Origin: Chaetorhynchus papuensis
Taxonomy: Eukaryota; Chordata; Aves; Passeriformes; Rhipiduridae
NCBI GenBank assembly: GCA_013396525.1
Contig: VWYX01000291.1
Coordinates: 124,001 to 188,000, forward strand
Length of the DNA: 64,000 nucleotides
Direction of reading: 5' to 3'
Shown piece by piece: positions 23,266-36,175 of this stretch (within the stretch, counting starts at the first letter, position 1; each line of letters opens with the position of its first letter). The notes under the pieces were generated by a model. The model ran no database searches. It had not been told where the DNA came from and saw only the letters and a list, made by a program, of their open reading frames with translations. The translations under genes were made by a program, and so were the position numbers.

Positions 23266-26200
23266 CCCAACGAAGACAAATAAATCAACATGACACTGGG
23301 AAAAAGATCAGCTGGTGGGGATGAAAGCTACCAACATAACAATCCACAGATGGGGGAAGAGCTACACAAACTGGAGTGCATCAGCAAAGCCAGAATTAAA
23401 TGCTCCCTCCACAACTTTGCATTCCAAAATTAAATCATTTGAAGTTGAAATGCTGATGTGTGCAAATATTTATTTATTTCATGAGAAGAAAACCCTAAAT
23501 TTTTGACCACGAAATCTCCCTTGGCCGAATGCTTCTGTTTCCACCCTCCCCCGCCTTCTGCAAAAACACCAAGTTACAAGCAAGGAACAGAGAAAAGAGA
23601 AGCGACACTTTTGGGGTGTGTTGACTGAACTTCACTAACGCCAGGTTTGTATGTTTCTTCTTATTATGGCAAGGGAGATAGAAATTGGGTGGCTCCTTGG
23701 CTGCTCTAAATCAGAAGGCTGTGAATATTGTTTTGCTTTTCTGGAAGGAAGACCTGGATGGAGGAGAAGAATGAAAAAAAAAGGCTGATGAAAAAGTTTT
23801 TTCTGGTTCAAAGTTTGTCTAGATACTGTCTCAAGAGAAGAGATGGGCTTTTGGCTGAGGACTTTGCCAGAAGTCCAGGGGCTGCACAGAGAGACCTTTC
23901 CTTCAGCGGTCTGATTCCTCTGGCACCCAAGGCAGCAGGACTTGTGTGCTCTTTTACAAACGTGCCTGAATCCATTGCCCATCTCTGCTTATGTCATCCA
24001 GTGAGCCCTGTATTTTGGGTGGCTGTTTTACATTACAATTTTTGCTCACTCTTTGTAGATGTTTCCTTGGAGGAGAGTCAGAATGTCCAAGAAAACAATT
24101 TACTCGCTATTCTCTTTGGGACCAGAGACATGAGATGCTGGACTTCTTTGAGGATCCCCTGCTGTCCCAAAGCCTACACTTGAGGGAAGGTTTTAATTTT
24201 GCATGAGGCACAGTCACTTTGTGAAGCATTGCACAGCCAGCATTCTGAAGGATGCATTTTGTTTTAATGACCGCAGAGTTACAAACAGCAGCTCCAACTC
24301 AGCTCATGCATGATCAGACACAATAGTATTTAATCAATTACTTCACTCCTGCCTAAACCAGGGCTCCAATCTGCCCTATTTTCTTTTCTATACTGTAACA
24401 AATTATTCTTATTGACTAAAGAGAGTGTGCCAAAACTCCTTATGCTCTGATTTATGTGAAAGAATTAGCACGATACTGTCTGGGTTTGAGGTCACTCAGC
24501 TCTTTTGCTTGTACTTCAGCATCTGCGTTTATTCCCATTCTGTGCCAATTAGCACAGAGGAAGCAAACCCAGCCACAAAGGACAGCCACTCCACATCACC
24601 CACTTCATCCAGACTCTTCTTACACAGCTTTGTAACCAGGCTCTGCGTCCTCGGCACCACTTCTGCCAGGGAGCTGCCCCCCTTCAGTACACATTGCAGA
24701 ATTTCGTGGAACCAGAGTAAAGACATGTCCAGACCTGGGAGACCTAGTCTGGAGCTGTAGTAGGGCAGATTTCACTCCACAAGAGAAATGGCACCCTTTG
24801 TAACTGGGCTCCACCTTGTCGGGAGAAGATGGTGTTCAGCATAGCTCATGAACATCCCAAAGAACAGGAGAAAGAGGCTTTTCCTCCAAATTCCTATTTT
24901 TGTAAGAATGCAGTCAGTAGCAAAAATAAGCCTGGGAAAAACTCTCTTTTTCTTCCCAGAACCAATAAATCTTGAAGCTAAGAGCTGTAATTTATCTAAA
25001 TCTGTGGTTGTACTTTGGTTTATTTCATTAAGTAAACAGCACCAACCACCTTTCACTATAGTTCTAGCACAACACCCTGCTGGAACACAAAGTCTGACCA
25101 AAGCAATCTTTTGTCTGTTTCTTTTATAAACATTATTTTGCATCAAAGTGAAAAGAGAAAAATAATGTTCAAGATAAGCTAATGCCAGACTATGCTGCAA
25201 GTACTGAGCCTGAACAGCCCTTGGAAGCTCAAGTCCACTGGAAATAGCAACATGAAACATTTCATTTCAAGGTACCAGCTTCAAAATCTCTCCCCAGTTC
25301 TTCGGATCAATCATCCTCATCAAACCTTTTCAGTAAAATTACTACTGGGTTGTAAAAATGTTGTGTACCTACTTCTGGATCTGAGAAATTAGGTAACCTG
25401 AAGGAAGATACCTTTGGTTTTTCAGCTGTTTTGTACAAAAGTCAGCCAAAGGGTGATGCTGAGGTGAGATGTGCAGGTGTGAATCGCAGATATTAAACAT
25501 ACCATGTTATTAGCAGTCCTCATCTATCCTCACCAAACTTGATTAAATTTCATTCTTACCTCTGGAGTAATTTCCAGATTTCACTGACTGTCTGGTCATT
25601 GCTTTCCAAATTCATTACAGTAGTGAAGTGTCCCAGGAGCGTGGACAGCCTTTTCAGCTCTTGTGATGGAAAATGTGGTGTAATTGCAAGCAATTAAGGA
25701 AAGACATTCCCTAAGTGGGGCTGAGAGGCTCACGTCCCACTTCTAGGCATTTATCTCCCAATTTTCAGATCCTTTGCGACACCATCGCTACAAGGAAGAT
25801 TGATGGACCACAGGCAGCTTTGCTGGCCACTTAACTCTGGACTGGCGTTTTCCCAAGGAGGAGCAGGTGGCACTTTTGATGTTACAATAACTCACAGTGA
25901 AAAAGAGAAGCCTGCAGATGGACCTGTTGAGGCACTAGTAAATTGCCTGCTAACAGATTCATGTTCTCCAAGCATCTCCTGGATACATGATAAAAAGAAA
26001 TGCAGGATCAGGTTGCAAAGCAGCCTCTTATCAGGTGGTCTCCTACCAATATCACACAAGACCCCAGTTTATGAGCCCTCAGCTAATTTGTGCTTGGTGT
26101 TGGGTATCTGATGAAGTTTAAACACTGCATTCTAGGTGAGCTGCTCTGCACACCTGCCACAAGCTGAGCACACTGTGGCGGGAGGAGAGCTGCCCAGTGT

Positions 26201-26464
26201 TTGTTCTCCTAATGTGTAGCATGTTAGAGAACACATACAGGGGCCATAGATCTCTTTAATTTCAGAGTTTTCCATTGTACTTTATGGGAAAAACATATTT
26301 TATTTCAAACGAAAAATGAGCCTGAAGAGGATTTCAACTCCAGATGCTGCTGTGGCAAAGATTAAATGCTGATCTAAGTCTGGGCTCTTCAGAGTAGATT
26401 AAAGTACTCCCACACTGTGAAGCCATGAAGTTCAACCCAGGAATCAGATCTTTGCCTCCCAGAC
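23266..26464. other. Unique non-coding sequence
   Basis: Nothing recognised. The largest open frames are 24772-25260 minus (162 codons, hydrophobic patches but no family match), 23728-24183 plus (151 codons) and 25800-26111 plus (103 codons). They overlap frames on the other strand, lack splice context and are read as chance. Confidence 0.5.
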
Positions 26465-26515
26465 AGGATTTCTACACTGGTGTAATTTCATTTCATTGAC
26501 CAACTGCAGTTCTGT
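26465..26515 (+). repeat. Ancient amniote repeat fragment ('ttacactggtgtaa' type)
   Basis: The block 'ctacactggtgtaatttc' followed by 'atttcattgacc' matches a widespread old amniote repeat in which ttacac(t/c)ggtgtaa precedes a ccattgacttcaatgg palindrome. I know the pattern but cannot name the family with confidence. Confidence 0.45.
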
Positions 26516-26805
26516 TTTGTGAAATGCAGATTATAAGGGAAACAAGGTCCTGGTTCTGAATGTCATGCTTTGGATGGGTCTTGATCTCCAACCTTTTTCT
26601 CAGGGCTTTCTTTAAGATCTCTTTGGCCATTCTGCCATCAGTAGGAAATTTATACACATATCCAAGGGCAAGGTTTGGCCTTACTGGTTCTTAAAGACTG
26701 GGATAACAATAGGAGTTTATTTTAAATCCCACAGCCAGACTGAGAAAGAACACTCTTATCATACTGCTTATGATAGCAAATCTCCATACATACAAGGCTT
26801 AGACA

Positions 26806-26840
26806 AGGGACCAAAATTCTGCTCTGTTTCTCAGACTCTC
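26806..26840. repeat. Ancient amniote repeat fragment ('ccaaattctgctct' arm)
   Basis: 'ggaccaaaattctgctctg' matches the terminal arm of the same near-palindromic family as the piece about 300 bases upstream. The two may be ends of one broken copy. Confidence 0.4.
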
Positions 26841-29354
26841 CTGCTACTATGAAAACCAACAAAAATAAAGAATGGCAGAGAGCCATGCCCAGAGCCTGGC
26901 AGCTCTGCACTACCTTCTGTCATCAGAAGTCTCAAATGGCCCTACCATAACCCTTTACTGCTCTGCAAAATACACCATGTAGTGCTCTGGAATGGCTGTT
27001 CTAACTGGGAGAGTGGGCAGGCAGTAAGAGGAACAAATAATGGTTAGTGCTACTACTAATGCTACTACAATGTAGCCAGTGATGCAAGACAACAGAAAGA
27101 ACCAGTTGTCTCTTTCAGGACTTGCATCTACTCATAGAAAGCAGAAAAATGTGTTGTGTTCACAAGGTTGGTCATGTGTTGCTTCACAGTCCTCCAATAT
27201 ATCTGTCACAGGCAAGCAGGGAAGACCATCTTTAACAATTAAAGGCTCAGAGGCCTCTTCCTCTGAAAGCTTAGTGCTGACCCATGGCCCAGCAGCCCAG
27301 AGGGATCACCCACCCCTGCTCGGTGTGAGTGAACTTGCTATGAAGAAATCAGGGATGTTGGCTCCAACAAGCAGTGGGAAATTACTGTGGAATATGTGTG
27401 GGTCCTAACACTGGCAGACAATGTCTGCCCAATGCAATCTGCATAAGGTAGCTGTGTCTCATTTTCTGTCCTGTGCCTGCCCTGGATTCTGTGCCTGGAT
27501 TCTTCTGGAGAGCCCAGGAGGGCACTCTCCCTCCCCTCAAGGTGCAGGATGAGCTGACATTCCCCGATCATCATTACCCACATTGCCCAGTTTCTGTGTG
27601 TACTCTCTGCTCTCACTGCCACTGCAGCAAACTGAGCTTCTGCAGGGCCCAGGTTCCCACACAGGTGATACCAGTTTGTCACTGTCACTGGTACCCCACC
27701 ACTTATTCCCTTCAGGCTTTCTCCATCTGTCCCTGGTGATTTACTGCACCAGAGCATCTCAGGAGGCCCCATGACTCCTTTCCCTGGGATTCTCTTAAGG
27801 TCATGAAGTCAGAGCATCCCAAAAAACAGAGAAGGAGGATTTTCCCTTGGATTGTGAGACAGTCACAGCATTGACCCAGCTCAATTGTATCTCACAGGCA
27901 TCAGGTCTAGGACTGTCCTGGACCAGCGATGTGGGGAAAGGTACCAAAGTGACAAAAAGCTCCTCCTCATCTGCAGATGAGCCACTTGCAGAGCTTGGCC
28001 ATTCTAGGGGTTGGGGCTGAAAAAGAAACCCCACAGATGTGCACCATCCAAGCCCAGCACCAGGCTACCAGCTTCTAACTGGTCTCTTCAAAGTGTCCTG
28101 GTAACCTTGTCACTGGCCAGGGCCACCGGGGATCCTGCGCTCGGAGAATTGAGTGGGGCCTCTTCCTGCCTGACAATAAAATCTATTCTAATTAGAATTC
28201 CCTGCACATATACTCTCTGAAGGATGGGAAAAAGCTCCTGCTGCTTGAGGTCAGGACTGAAAAATTAGCTGGTGGGCTCTGGGAACACCTGCTGTGGGAG
28301 GCTTTCCCAGGAGCAGAGGTGGCAGGGAGATTGATGACGACCTTGCGGCACACACCTAGAGCAGGGACCTAAGGACAAGCCCATGGGCTGGGTTTGGAGC
28401 TTGCAGAAGGTGCAGCAAGTTCAGCACCCTGTCTCCAGCCAGCCTCGTGGGGTACAGGGAGGCAACAGTCCCCTGGCTCCACGGGAGGAATCATCTCATC
28501 AGGATGAGCCTCCACAGAGCTCTGCACACCCAAAACCACTGCAGGAACAGGTCCCAATCCCCCAGTGCTGGGGCTCCTTCTCCCTCTCACTGTTCAGCAG
28601 GTCCCAAGGGAACAGACACAACATTTTTCTATTCTACACACTGAAAGGCTTCTAAACTCAGAAATTTTCATTTTCCTTTTAAAATTCTAATGGGAAATCC
28701 AGAGGCTACATCCATATTATGTTCTAAACCATTACAAGCCCCCTAAATTTTAGGGTTTTTTTAAAAACATTTTTCCTTTGAGAAATTTCTACTTTGGAAT
28801 ATGTAGGATGGATAAAATAGTGGAAATTAAATTAGAACCCCTCAGTCTTATTTATTCAATTGCAATTAATGTTAAGGAAATTAAAGGACAGGAAAAAACT
28901 AATTTTGAAACATAGAAATATTTTGAATCTTTTTAAAAAGAGAGATAAATCAACATACAGTATGATGCAGATTTACATCAAAGTCAAGATACTGTCAGCA
29001 GATCGGAAAAAATATTTAAGAAATTTTCTCAATGAAAAAAGTCGTAAGTTTGCAATTTCTATGACTACTCGGATATGTATCTGCTTGGCCACATGAATTA
29101 CCCTTCAAACAAGGAAAGGCGCACACCATGTTAGCAGTTCTCACAGCAGCCCCAGAAGTCATTTTCAGCTGAACAGCCCTGCAGCTTCTGAAAACATTTC
29201 AAGATATTTTTACAGAAAATGTGTCTAAGTATTTATTATCCTGGACCAAGGTAAACAGGAATTCTATATAAATGATCACTACACAGGGACAAACCCTGAA
29301 ATATCTACAGTTTTTCTGCTTGTGTCATGTACCGTTCCCAGACTGGAAGCCAGT
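26841..29354. other. Unique non-coding sequence
   Basis: No repeat or gene recognised. Mildly GC-rich between 27.2 and 28.6 kb, AT-rich from 28.6 kb on. The open frame 27338-27772 minus (144 codons) has no recognisable domain and overlaps plus-strand frames. Confidence 0.5.
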
Positions 29355-29470
29355 TGTGCAGTGGTTTTCTAGTGGTGAGAGCAGGATATTGGGTTTCAGG
29401 ACTCTTGGGTTAAATTATTGAATCTGCCATTGATTTGCAGTGTGACCTTGGGCAAGTAATTTAAAGGGAA
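29355..29470 (+). repeat. MIR SINE remnant
   Basis: Clear MIR order: head 'gtgcagtggttttctagtgg', then 'ggtttcaggactcttgggtt' (B-box region), 'aatctgccattgatttgcag', and the diagnostic core 'tgtgaccttgggcaagta' followed by atttaa. This is the best preserved MIR copy in the window. Truncated after the core. Confidence 0.85.
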
Positions 29471-30390
29471 ATATGTAATTATTAGTTTCATTTGGCCAGG
29501 CTGACTTACTTTCTATGGTTTTAGAGCAATTGCTACTTTCTACTAGACCGAATGGGAGGCAGGAGGTCTCCTTTTTGCAGATGCTTTTCCCTGCTTCAAA
29601 GGGCTTGAGGGTTTTTAATTTCTCTATTAATGTATGGAATACCCGAACAATCCAACAGAGAAAACAAATAACCTGGATTCTACAGGCAGTTTTGAGTGTA
29701 CTGGGAGCTGCATTCTTGAGCACTCAGTTTGAACAGCATCCCTTTGGTTGCTGTAGCACACAATTGTGTGTGTGCACTGCCGGGAGATCAGTGCTCAGAG
29801 GAACAGCAAAGGAGGAGCAAACCACACAAACACATGACAAGATGAGGAGCTTTGCCCTGTGTTACAGTTTAAATAGATATAGTACAAAACAACCCTCAGG
29901 CATTTGGGGCTGAGAGGAGTTAACTGGGAAAGGATTTGTTTTAACAGATAACTTTGTCCAGAATGAAGGGGTTAAACTGAAATCATCTTCAGATTTTTTT
30001 AAAAACATAAACTTTCCAATAATTCTAAATAAACGTGTTTTCTGGATTAAAATATTTTCCCACATGTGGGTTCAAGCATTTTGTTATTTTATTTAGCACA
30101 GTAGCAGTGTTTCAAAAATAAGAAGATGGCCATTTTTTACACCTTCAAGTAGCTATATTGGGAACAACATAAAAAGAGTTGAGGGGATTTCCCACATGTT
30201 CTCATATTTTCTGACTCATCTTTAGACTTTTTCAGAATATTTCAAGATGGAAGTTTTAATTCTGAAAAGCACTGGGGGGATGAATACTTCATTTTTTAAC
30301 AACGTGGTTAAAAGAAAGTTTAAAGTTAAGGTAGTCCATAAGTTAGGATTTGTTCTGTCTTTTCTGCAGCCTGACGAGACCCTGAAAAAT
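29471..30390. other. AT-rich non-coding sequence
   Basis: No gene seen. The frame 29515-29913 plus (132 codons) overlaps a minus frame and has no family match. The 30.0-30.33 kb part is repeat-free and AT-rich. Confidence 0.5.
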
Positions 30391-30540
30391 ACAATATAGT
30401 ACTTACATGTCCTGCAGGATTATTTATTTTGAAGCTTAGCCGTAGTTTATAAAGTGCTCAGAGATCATCTGATGAAAATGTAATAACTATGTCATCATCA
30501 TCATCATTGTTATTATTACGAATATCATTATTTTTATTCC
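30391..30540 (+). repeat. CORE-SINE/L2-type 3' tail with (TCA)n
   Basis: Blocks 'agtacttacatgtcctgcag', 'ttgaagcttagc' and 'aaagtgctcagagatcatct', then gatgaaaatgtaata and a tcatcatcat/attatta end. They follow the tail shared by amniote MIR-like SINEs, where 'aaagtgctttgagatc' precedes a trinucleotide end. The 5' half is not recognisable. A short (TCA)n microsatellite at 30491-30507 forms part of the end. Confidence 0.6.
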
Positions 30541-31284
30541 CCTGGTGAAATAAGAAATCAGTTCGTAAAAATTACAGCAGCTGCAGGGAATGTGCCTCAA
30601 TAACTTCTCTGTGTTTTGTACTACTGCCAAGAGAGGTTTATAAAATGCTGCAGGAGTAACCGTGTTCCGAGCTAACGGGAGGAATTTGCTTGGACTGTCA
30701 AATGTTTGCCCAATATGACAAATAAAACTAAGGAGTACACCGTGCACCATTTTTCTTTCAAGGGATGCATAAAAGCCTTCATGTAAATGCCCTTTTTAAC
30801 CTCAGACAAGCATTTATATTTTTTAGGGGCATGCAAGGTGCAGTTATTACAGGTAACGTGTGAGCTGTTAAGGGTGAGGTCTGGCAAGTGCCATAACGAA
30901 GAGGTCCCATAATGAGAGCACCAGCTCATGGCTTGTTACTAACCTTAAACCTGGGCTGGGGGAGTGACTGAAGCCACAGCTATCGCAATAAATCTGTCTT
31001 ACCAGCAACCTGAGGGGCTGCGTTTGTCTCACGCAGGGGTAGACATGGCTGTCCTTGGCAGGAGAAGGGGTCTCGAGTACTCTTGTAGGAATGAAGAGAG
31101 CACACAATTTCCCAGGAAATTTTCCCATAAACTCTTCCTGGTTTAAGTGTCACATCCTGAACTTCTCACTTGCAATTAACTGCTACTTGAGTGGACATTT
31201 ATCTGACAAGTTAATCCAGTTGCTATTACATGGGAGGAGAAGGCAGAAACAACTGAGGATATGAAGAAGAAAAGGTGACCAGAA
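30541..31284. other. Unique non-coding sequence
   Basis: No gene or repeat family recognised. Contains an isolated 'attacaggtaacgtgtgag' patch near 30846. Confidence 0.5.
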
Positions 31285-31465
31285 GTGAGGGCAGTAATCT
31301 GAATCTCGAAAGTCAACCTCTGCTCTGCCACAGACTTACCACATGACCTTGGTCAAGTTCCTTAATCACTGGGTGCACCAATTGTCCAAGCATAAATTGG
31401 AGCTAAAAGTGCTCCCTGGCTTCCCTTCCAAGTGAGAATCAATGTGAGACACTTTGGGAGGAGTT
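31285..31465 (+). repeat. MIR SINE remnant
   Basis: 'acctctgctctgccacagac' followed by 'acatgaccttggtcaagttc' and 'cttaatcactgggtgcacca' is the MIR core. The later blocks 'gagaatcaatgtgagacac' and tttgggagg fit its 3' third. The head is decayed. Confidence 0.8.
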
Positions 31466-34400
31466 CAAAGAAACTCTTTTGCATGGAGAGAGTTTTGCTC
31501 ACCAGGTATCTGAATCAGAGGACAGTCCTGAGAAGAGGCCAGTGGGATTCATTCAGGTGAAGGAACTTTTAAGTGTCAGCAGATGGAAAATTCTCCTTCT
31601 CTTTCTAAATTAGATGTCACAAACAAGGGGAAAATTAAATCCACTTCCCAGGATATGTCCCTGCACAGGAAATTCATTGGAGGGGTGTTTCCCTGATAAG
31701 AGCTTTCCCTGGGAAGAAACTGAGTCTGCCTTTTGTAAGTGGCTCTGAAAAATAACTCCCAGAATCCAGATCCTGTCAAAATCATGTGAGAACATGAGAC
31801 ATTTTACTATCAAAATATTTTGGCTTCAGAAACTAGCAAATCTTTCTGCCTCGCTATGAAAAGACGCAGGGAAATGAAGTGGTTTTCCTAGTGCCACAGA
31901 CTGTGGTGGCAGTGAGCAATCACTTCATTTCCCTCTGCCACTGAGACCTCACAAGCTCCTGGCACCTTGCCCACGCTCCCACAACTGCCTCCTGCCTGCT
32001 GCTGCTGCTCACTGGCCAGCTCACAGATCCTCGTTGGAGCATTCCCCTTTTATGCCTAAATTTCTCCTGGTAAAATTATGCCCCATTGTCTCTATAAAAA
32101 GGAGGTGTTACTGGGGTCATAGCTTACAGACTTATGTCACCTCCTGGGCTCAGTGGCAGTGATGGGACCTGTGGTGATGTGCTGGCATCTCACCTAAGCA
32201 GGCACACGGGAGCTCATCTGATATCTCTTCCTGCAGCTCTGTTTTCCACCCTGAGACAGCATTAGCTTGTACCTGGCTGAGCTCACCTGTGACGTGGCCT
32301 GCCCTGCACTGCCTCACAAATAATTTACACATTTCAGGCTTGTTTTGACACACTAATTTGCTGGTTTTAGATGGGAGGTTTCTTAATTTCTTGCTATCAT
32401 TTCAAAGTTTTTCTGCATTAACTGGAAGTTAGAGTTGTAGTTTTTCCCAAACCCTTCTGTTTGAAATAGCATAGCCAGATGTTTTGTTCTGAAGTTCTGT
32501 TCTTTCCATGACAAAATTGTTCCCAGCACCTCGTAACATGTGAGCTCTGTGGAAGAGGGGAGTACAGCATTGTGATTCTCCCCTCTGGGACCACCACCCT
32601 CACCAGACCCAGGAAAGCAGCTCAGGCATCAGCTCTGGAACTGCACAGGACACCTCCCTGTGCTGCTGTGGGTGCCATAGCAGCACAGACTTGCTGCAAG
32701 GGCTGCAGGGTGGGAGCGGAGTGAGGCAGTGTTTGTGCAGCCCACAAGAGGACGTGCTGTCATCCAGGTGGCACCGGGACAGCTGCAAAACCCACAGAGC
32801 TAAATCCAGGCTTTTGCAAATGCTTCAAACTTCTGTCCCCAAGACCTCTGAAACCCCCAGCTTCAATTCAACTGCTAATACAACTGCTGTTTCCCAGAGT
32901 TAGCAGGCAGCTGGAGAGGCTTCCTGAGGCTGCAGCCTGTGCATTAGCCCAGAGAGGGGTCCTGGTGCCCCGAGGAGCTGGGATGGGGGCCCTGCCCAGG
33001 AAGCCCCAGCACTGAGACCACCTCTCCCTGCCCAAACATGCTCAGTGCCCTTGTTCTTTTGGGGGTGAGCACGTGAGGGTCTCCCACTCAGGTCTGCTTC
33101 CAATCACTGAGCTGTGCTGAATGAAAGGCTGCTCACATCGGAGCCAGCACGGGTCAGGGGTGGCCAGGGCAGAGTGCATGAGAACTTCCCTCCATCCGGG
33201 AAAACACTTTTAATAGAACAAATCTGGCTCCTCGCAGCAAGCAGCTAGCCCACGGCACAGGGGAGGGAGGCAAAAGCAGAGGCTTCTCCAGCAGCTGTCA
33301 GCCTGCCTCTGCAGCAGCAGCTATTACAGCTGCTTAATAGGAACCACCCTCCCACGCGACGCTCTGCGCTCTCCGGCAGGTTGGAGACAAGGCGAGCCAG
33401 CCAGGGCACAGACCAGCGACTCTGCACACTGGTGTGAATGGGGAAAGAGGTCTGTATCACTAGGGGCCACGGCTGTGCACTCTGCCAGACAAGGGCAGAC
33501 CAATACTGGCATCCTCTGTGAAGATATGGGAGTGCTAAGAGCCTAGAGAATTTATGGGATGACAGATTCCAGGCCCAGATTTACTCTGATTGGAGTTAAA
33601 TCCCCAGCCCTATATTAAAAATCATGTGGTCTGCAGAGCAAATACTGCCTGGCAGGATGTGAGTGAGCTCCAAACCAAGTCTCCAAGCTCCACTTCCTGG
33701 GGTAAATTCCGTGAAGCCAACAGCTGCTCCAGCTCTGGGCCCCCCTCTCTGCTGCCAGCCTGCAGCCAGGCAGAGCCAGGGCGGGTGCCAATGGACCATC
33801 TCCTGCGCAGGGCAGGAGGCTGAATAAAGGCCACAGATCCTCTCTGAGAAGTGAAGACTAGAAGAGTTACAGAGTGCTGGTACCTAATTTACCGTCTGTG
33901 TCACACTTTTTCCCCCACTGTTTGGAAGGGCAGCCTGTGTTGGCTCTGGGATTCAGTCCAGAGGTGGATATTTTCCTTGTAATCAACTGTTCATTCTTAG
34001 GTGCTGCTGCTTCTCAGCCACCAGGCACAAGCTGCCACCTGAAGCTTAGGGGACAGTAGGATTTTTTTTGATCCTTTGGAAGGTAGGGAGGTATCATAGC
34101 CAAAGGGAGTGGGACACAACCAGGACATAGGTTTTCCAGGGCCCAACCAAGTGGTGCAATTACATTTCCAATTTGTTCCTAAATAAACATTCACCTGGGG
34201 TCTCTTGAAGCTGTAAGTTATAGGTAGTGAACTCCTTGGACCTACCCTGATCAGGAAGCTGAGTCACTCCAAGCTACCTACACCCCACCAGTGTGGAAGT
34301 CCAGCAGTTGGTCCTGCACACGTGAAAACAAAGGGTAAATGCACTCCATGGGACTTCTCATCCCAGCTCCAATGGCAGGCTGGACATGTTGGATCATCTG

Positions 34401-35119
34401 GCTGTTGAGGGCATCAAGGTATTGAGATAAAGTAAAGGACTAACACTTAGGTGGTGAAATCTGGGTGAGCTCTGTCCATCTCTAAAAGCATTGCTACTCT
34501 TATTTTAAAAGACTCTTTCTCATCATCTGAAGTAAAATGATGAAGAACACTCCATCTGAGCCAAATTTCTACTGACCACCCTGTTTTATCTAGGTTTGAG
34601 GAATTTTTCATTTTAGATAAACAAATATTTTGTGGCTTCTTATTCACAGCAGCTGGACCTTATCAGCAGGTCACCACAGGGAGAAGATAAGGTGTCTCCT
34701 TCACTTGGCGCCCTAGTAGGAGTCTCACAATCCCAGGTTGGCTTATATGGCCGTTTTAAAACCCTCTAAAGTGATTTGATCTCAGTACCTTTCAAAAGCT
34801 CTGTGGTTCAGAGAGCTCCTGTGCTAACAGAGGAAATGGGACTTTTGTGGCTCTATCATGGATTAAAGTTCAGCCATACTGATACACCCTTAAAACTGTT
34901 TTTATTGTCCTTCACATAAATTTGCAAGGTGGGACCTCATAAATTTGCTGTCACTTACTCCTGTTGCCACCTTTCTTGCAGCACCTTGCAGCATGCAGTC
35001 CATCTCCAGCAAAGGACTTCATCTGCCAGTCAAAAGGGAAACTTAGGTCAGAGAAGCATTTCAAGAACCCTCAGTGATTTAAGCAAACTGTTTCTGTAAA
35101 AAGAAACGAAATCACAGTA
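31466..35119. other. Unique non-coding sequence
   Basis: No repeat family recognised. Mildly GC-rich segments at 32.6-33.5 kb carry several short frames on both strands, none recognisable. The remainder is ordinary AT-balanced sequence. Confidence 0.5.
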
Positions 35120-35189
35120 GAAGAAAAAAAGGAAAAATGAGAAGGGGAAGGAGGAGAAGGAAAAAAGTAGGAAAAGGGAAAAGGAAAGG
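35120..35189. repeat. Polypurine tract (A/G-rich)
   Basis: About 70 bases almost entirely A and G on the plus strand. Such homopurine tracts can adopt triplex structures; here it is described only as low-complexity DNA. Confidence 0.8.
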
Positions 35190-35449
35190 TTTCCCTGTCT
35201 CCCCCAACTTCAAGACTTGAAATACCTTTGAAATCAAATCATAAGGAAATTTCATCCTCAGTTGAAAACACGGGGGAGTTTTAGAACTGTACTTAGGACA
35301 GATAATATTTCAAACTAATATACTGGCTTTTGAAAATGCAAACAGGGTGTTATATTGCGGGATATTTTTAATGTTGCACAGTTTGAGTTCCCAAAACATT
35401 TCAGCAACGTTTCTGCACAAAACACATTTTTATCCTTGTGAGCTCTTTG

Positions 35450-35690
35450 CGTCAGACCGGCCGTGTGAAAAGCCCTGTCTTCTCTCCTGTGGTCAGGAGG
35501 GGCAGCGAGGCATGTCCTCCTCCCGTGCTTACCGTGACCCGTGCTGGCACCAGTGGGACCGCTCCCCGTGCCCTGGAGAGCGGCTGGCGGGGGAGCTGCT
35601 GCGGTGCTGCTGCGGTGCTGCTGCGGTGCCCCGCGCTGCTCTGCGCTGCCGGCAGAGGGGAATCAGCCCAAGAGGAAAATCATGGGCTCA
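35450..35690. other. Short GC/CpG-rich patch 1
   Basis: Visibly richer in C+G and CpG than its surroundings, with an 11-bp tandem repeat inside. It is near the minimum size usually accepted for a CpG island. No TATA box or first exon is recognisable. It could be a minor promoter or GC-biased DNA. Confidence 0.35.
35595..35627. repeat. Tandem repeat, 11 bp x 3
   Basis: Three perfect copies of gctgctgcggt. Perfect identity suggests recent slippage. Confidence 0.9.
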
Positions 35691-35901
35691 TCCCCGTGGA
35701 ATGAGTGTTACAGCTGTCATATCCCTTTTAGCAGGAGATCTGCATGCAAGGTTTTTGGTAAGATAAGATACAGTTGGGCAAAGGTTTTCTGGTAGTTTCT
35801 CTCCTTCCTTCTCTCTTTTTTTTTTTTTACAGCACACCTTCCAAAAGTCAGCAGTCTATGCCGAGGAGTTAGGGTATTAGGAAACAAAATCCTTCTTGCA
35901 G

Positions 35902-36175
35902 AGGAAATACTGATTTTGTACTAAAAAATTTATATGTATCTCAAGAGCTTTTGGAAGATGACAGGAAGTTACTGAATCCTCCCTACTCTCTCACATCTCA
36001 GGGAAAAGAGAAGGAAAGGGAAAAAGAAACTCCTGTTGTGCTGGAGAAACTTGGGGCAGACATTTTGAGGGTTTCCAGTTTTCTGACCAAAACCAGTACA
36101 TCTCCTAAGAAAGCATGCGCTTTCCTCAAAACATCAGTGCCAGCAAATGCAAAAGCTCTGTTCCCTTTCCCGTGA
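35902..36175 (+). other. Unassigned open frame with acceptor-like flank
   Basis: The plus-strand frame stays open from 35873 to a TGA ending at 36175. It contains a charged run (GKEKEREKE) followed by a mixed stretch that reads like ordinary protein. Two acceptor-like sites precede it: a 13-T run then acag (AG at 35831-35832) and ccttcttgcag (AG at 35900-35901). I do not recognise the product. Frames of this length are common here by chance, so this is a candidate terminal exon at most. Confidence 0.15.

Noticed and set aside
24772..25260. 162-codon minus frame with hydrophobic patches
   Set aside because: No recognisable family, overlapped by plus-strand frames, and no splice sites or conserved motif.
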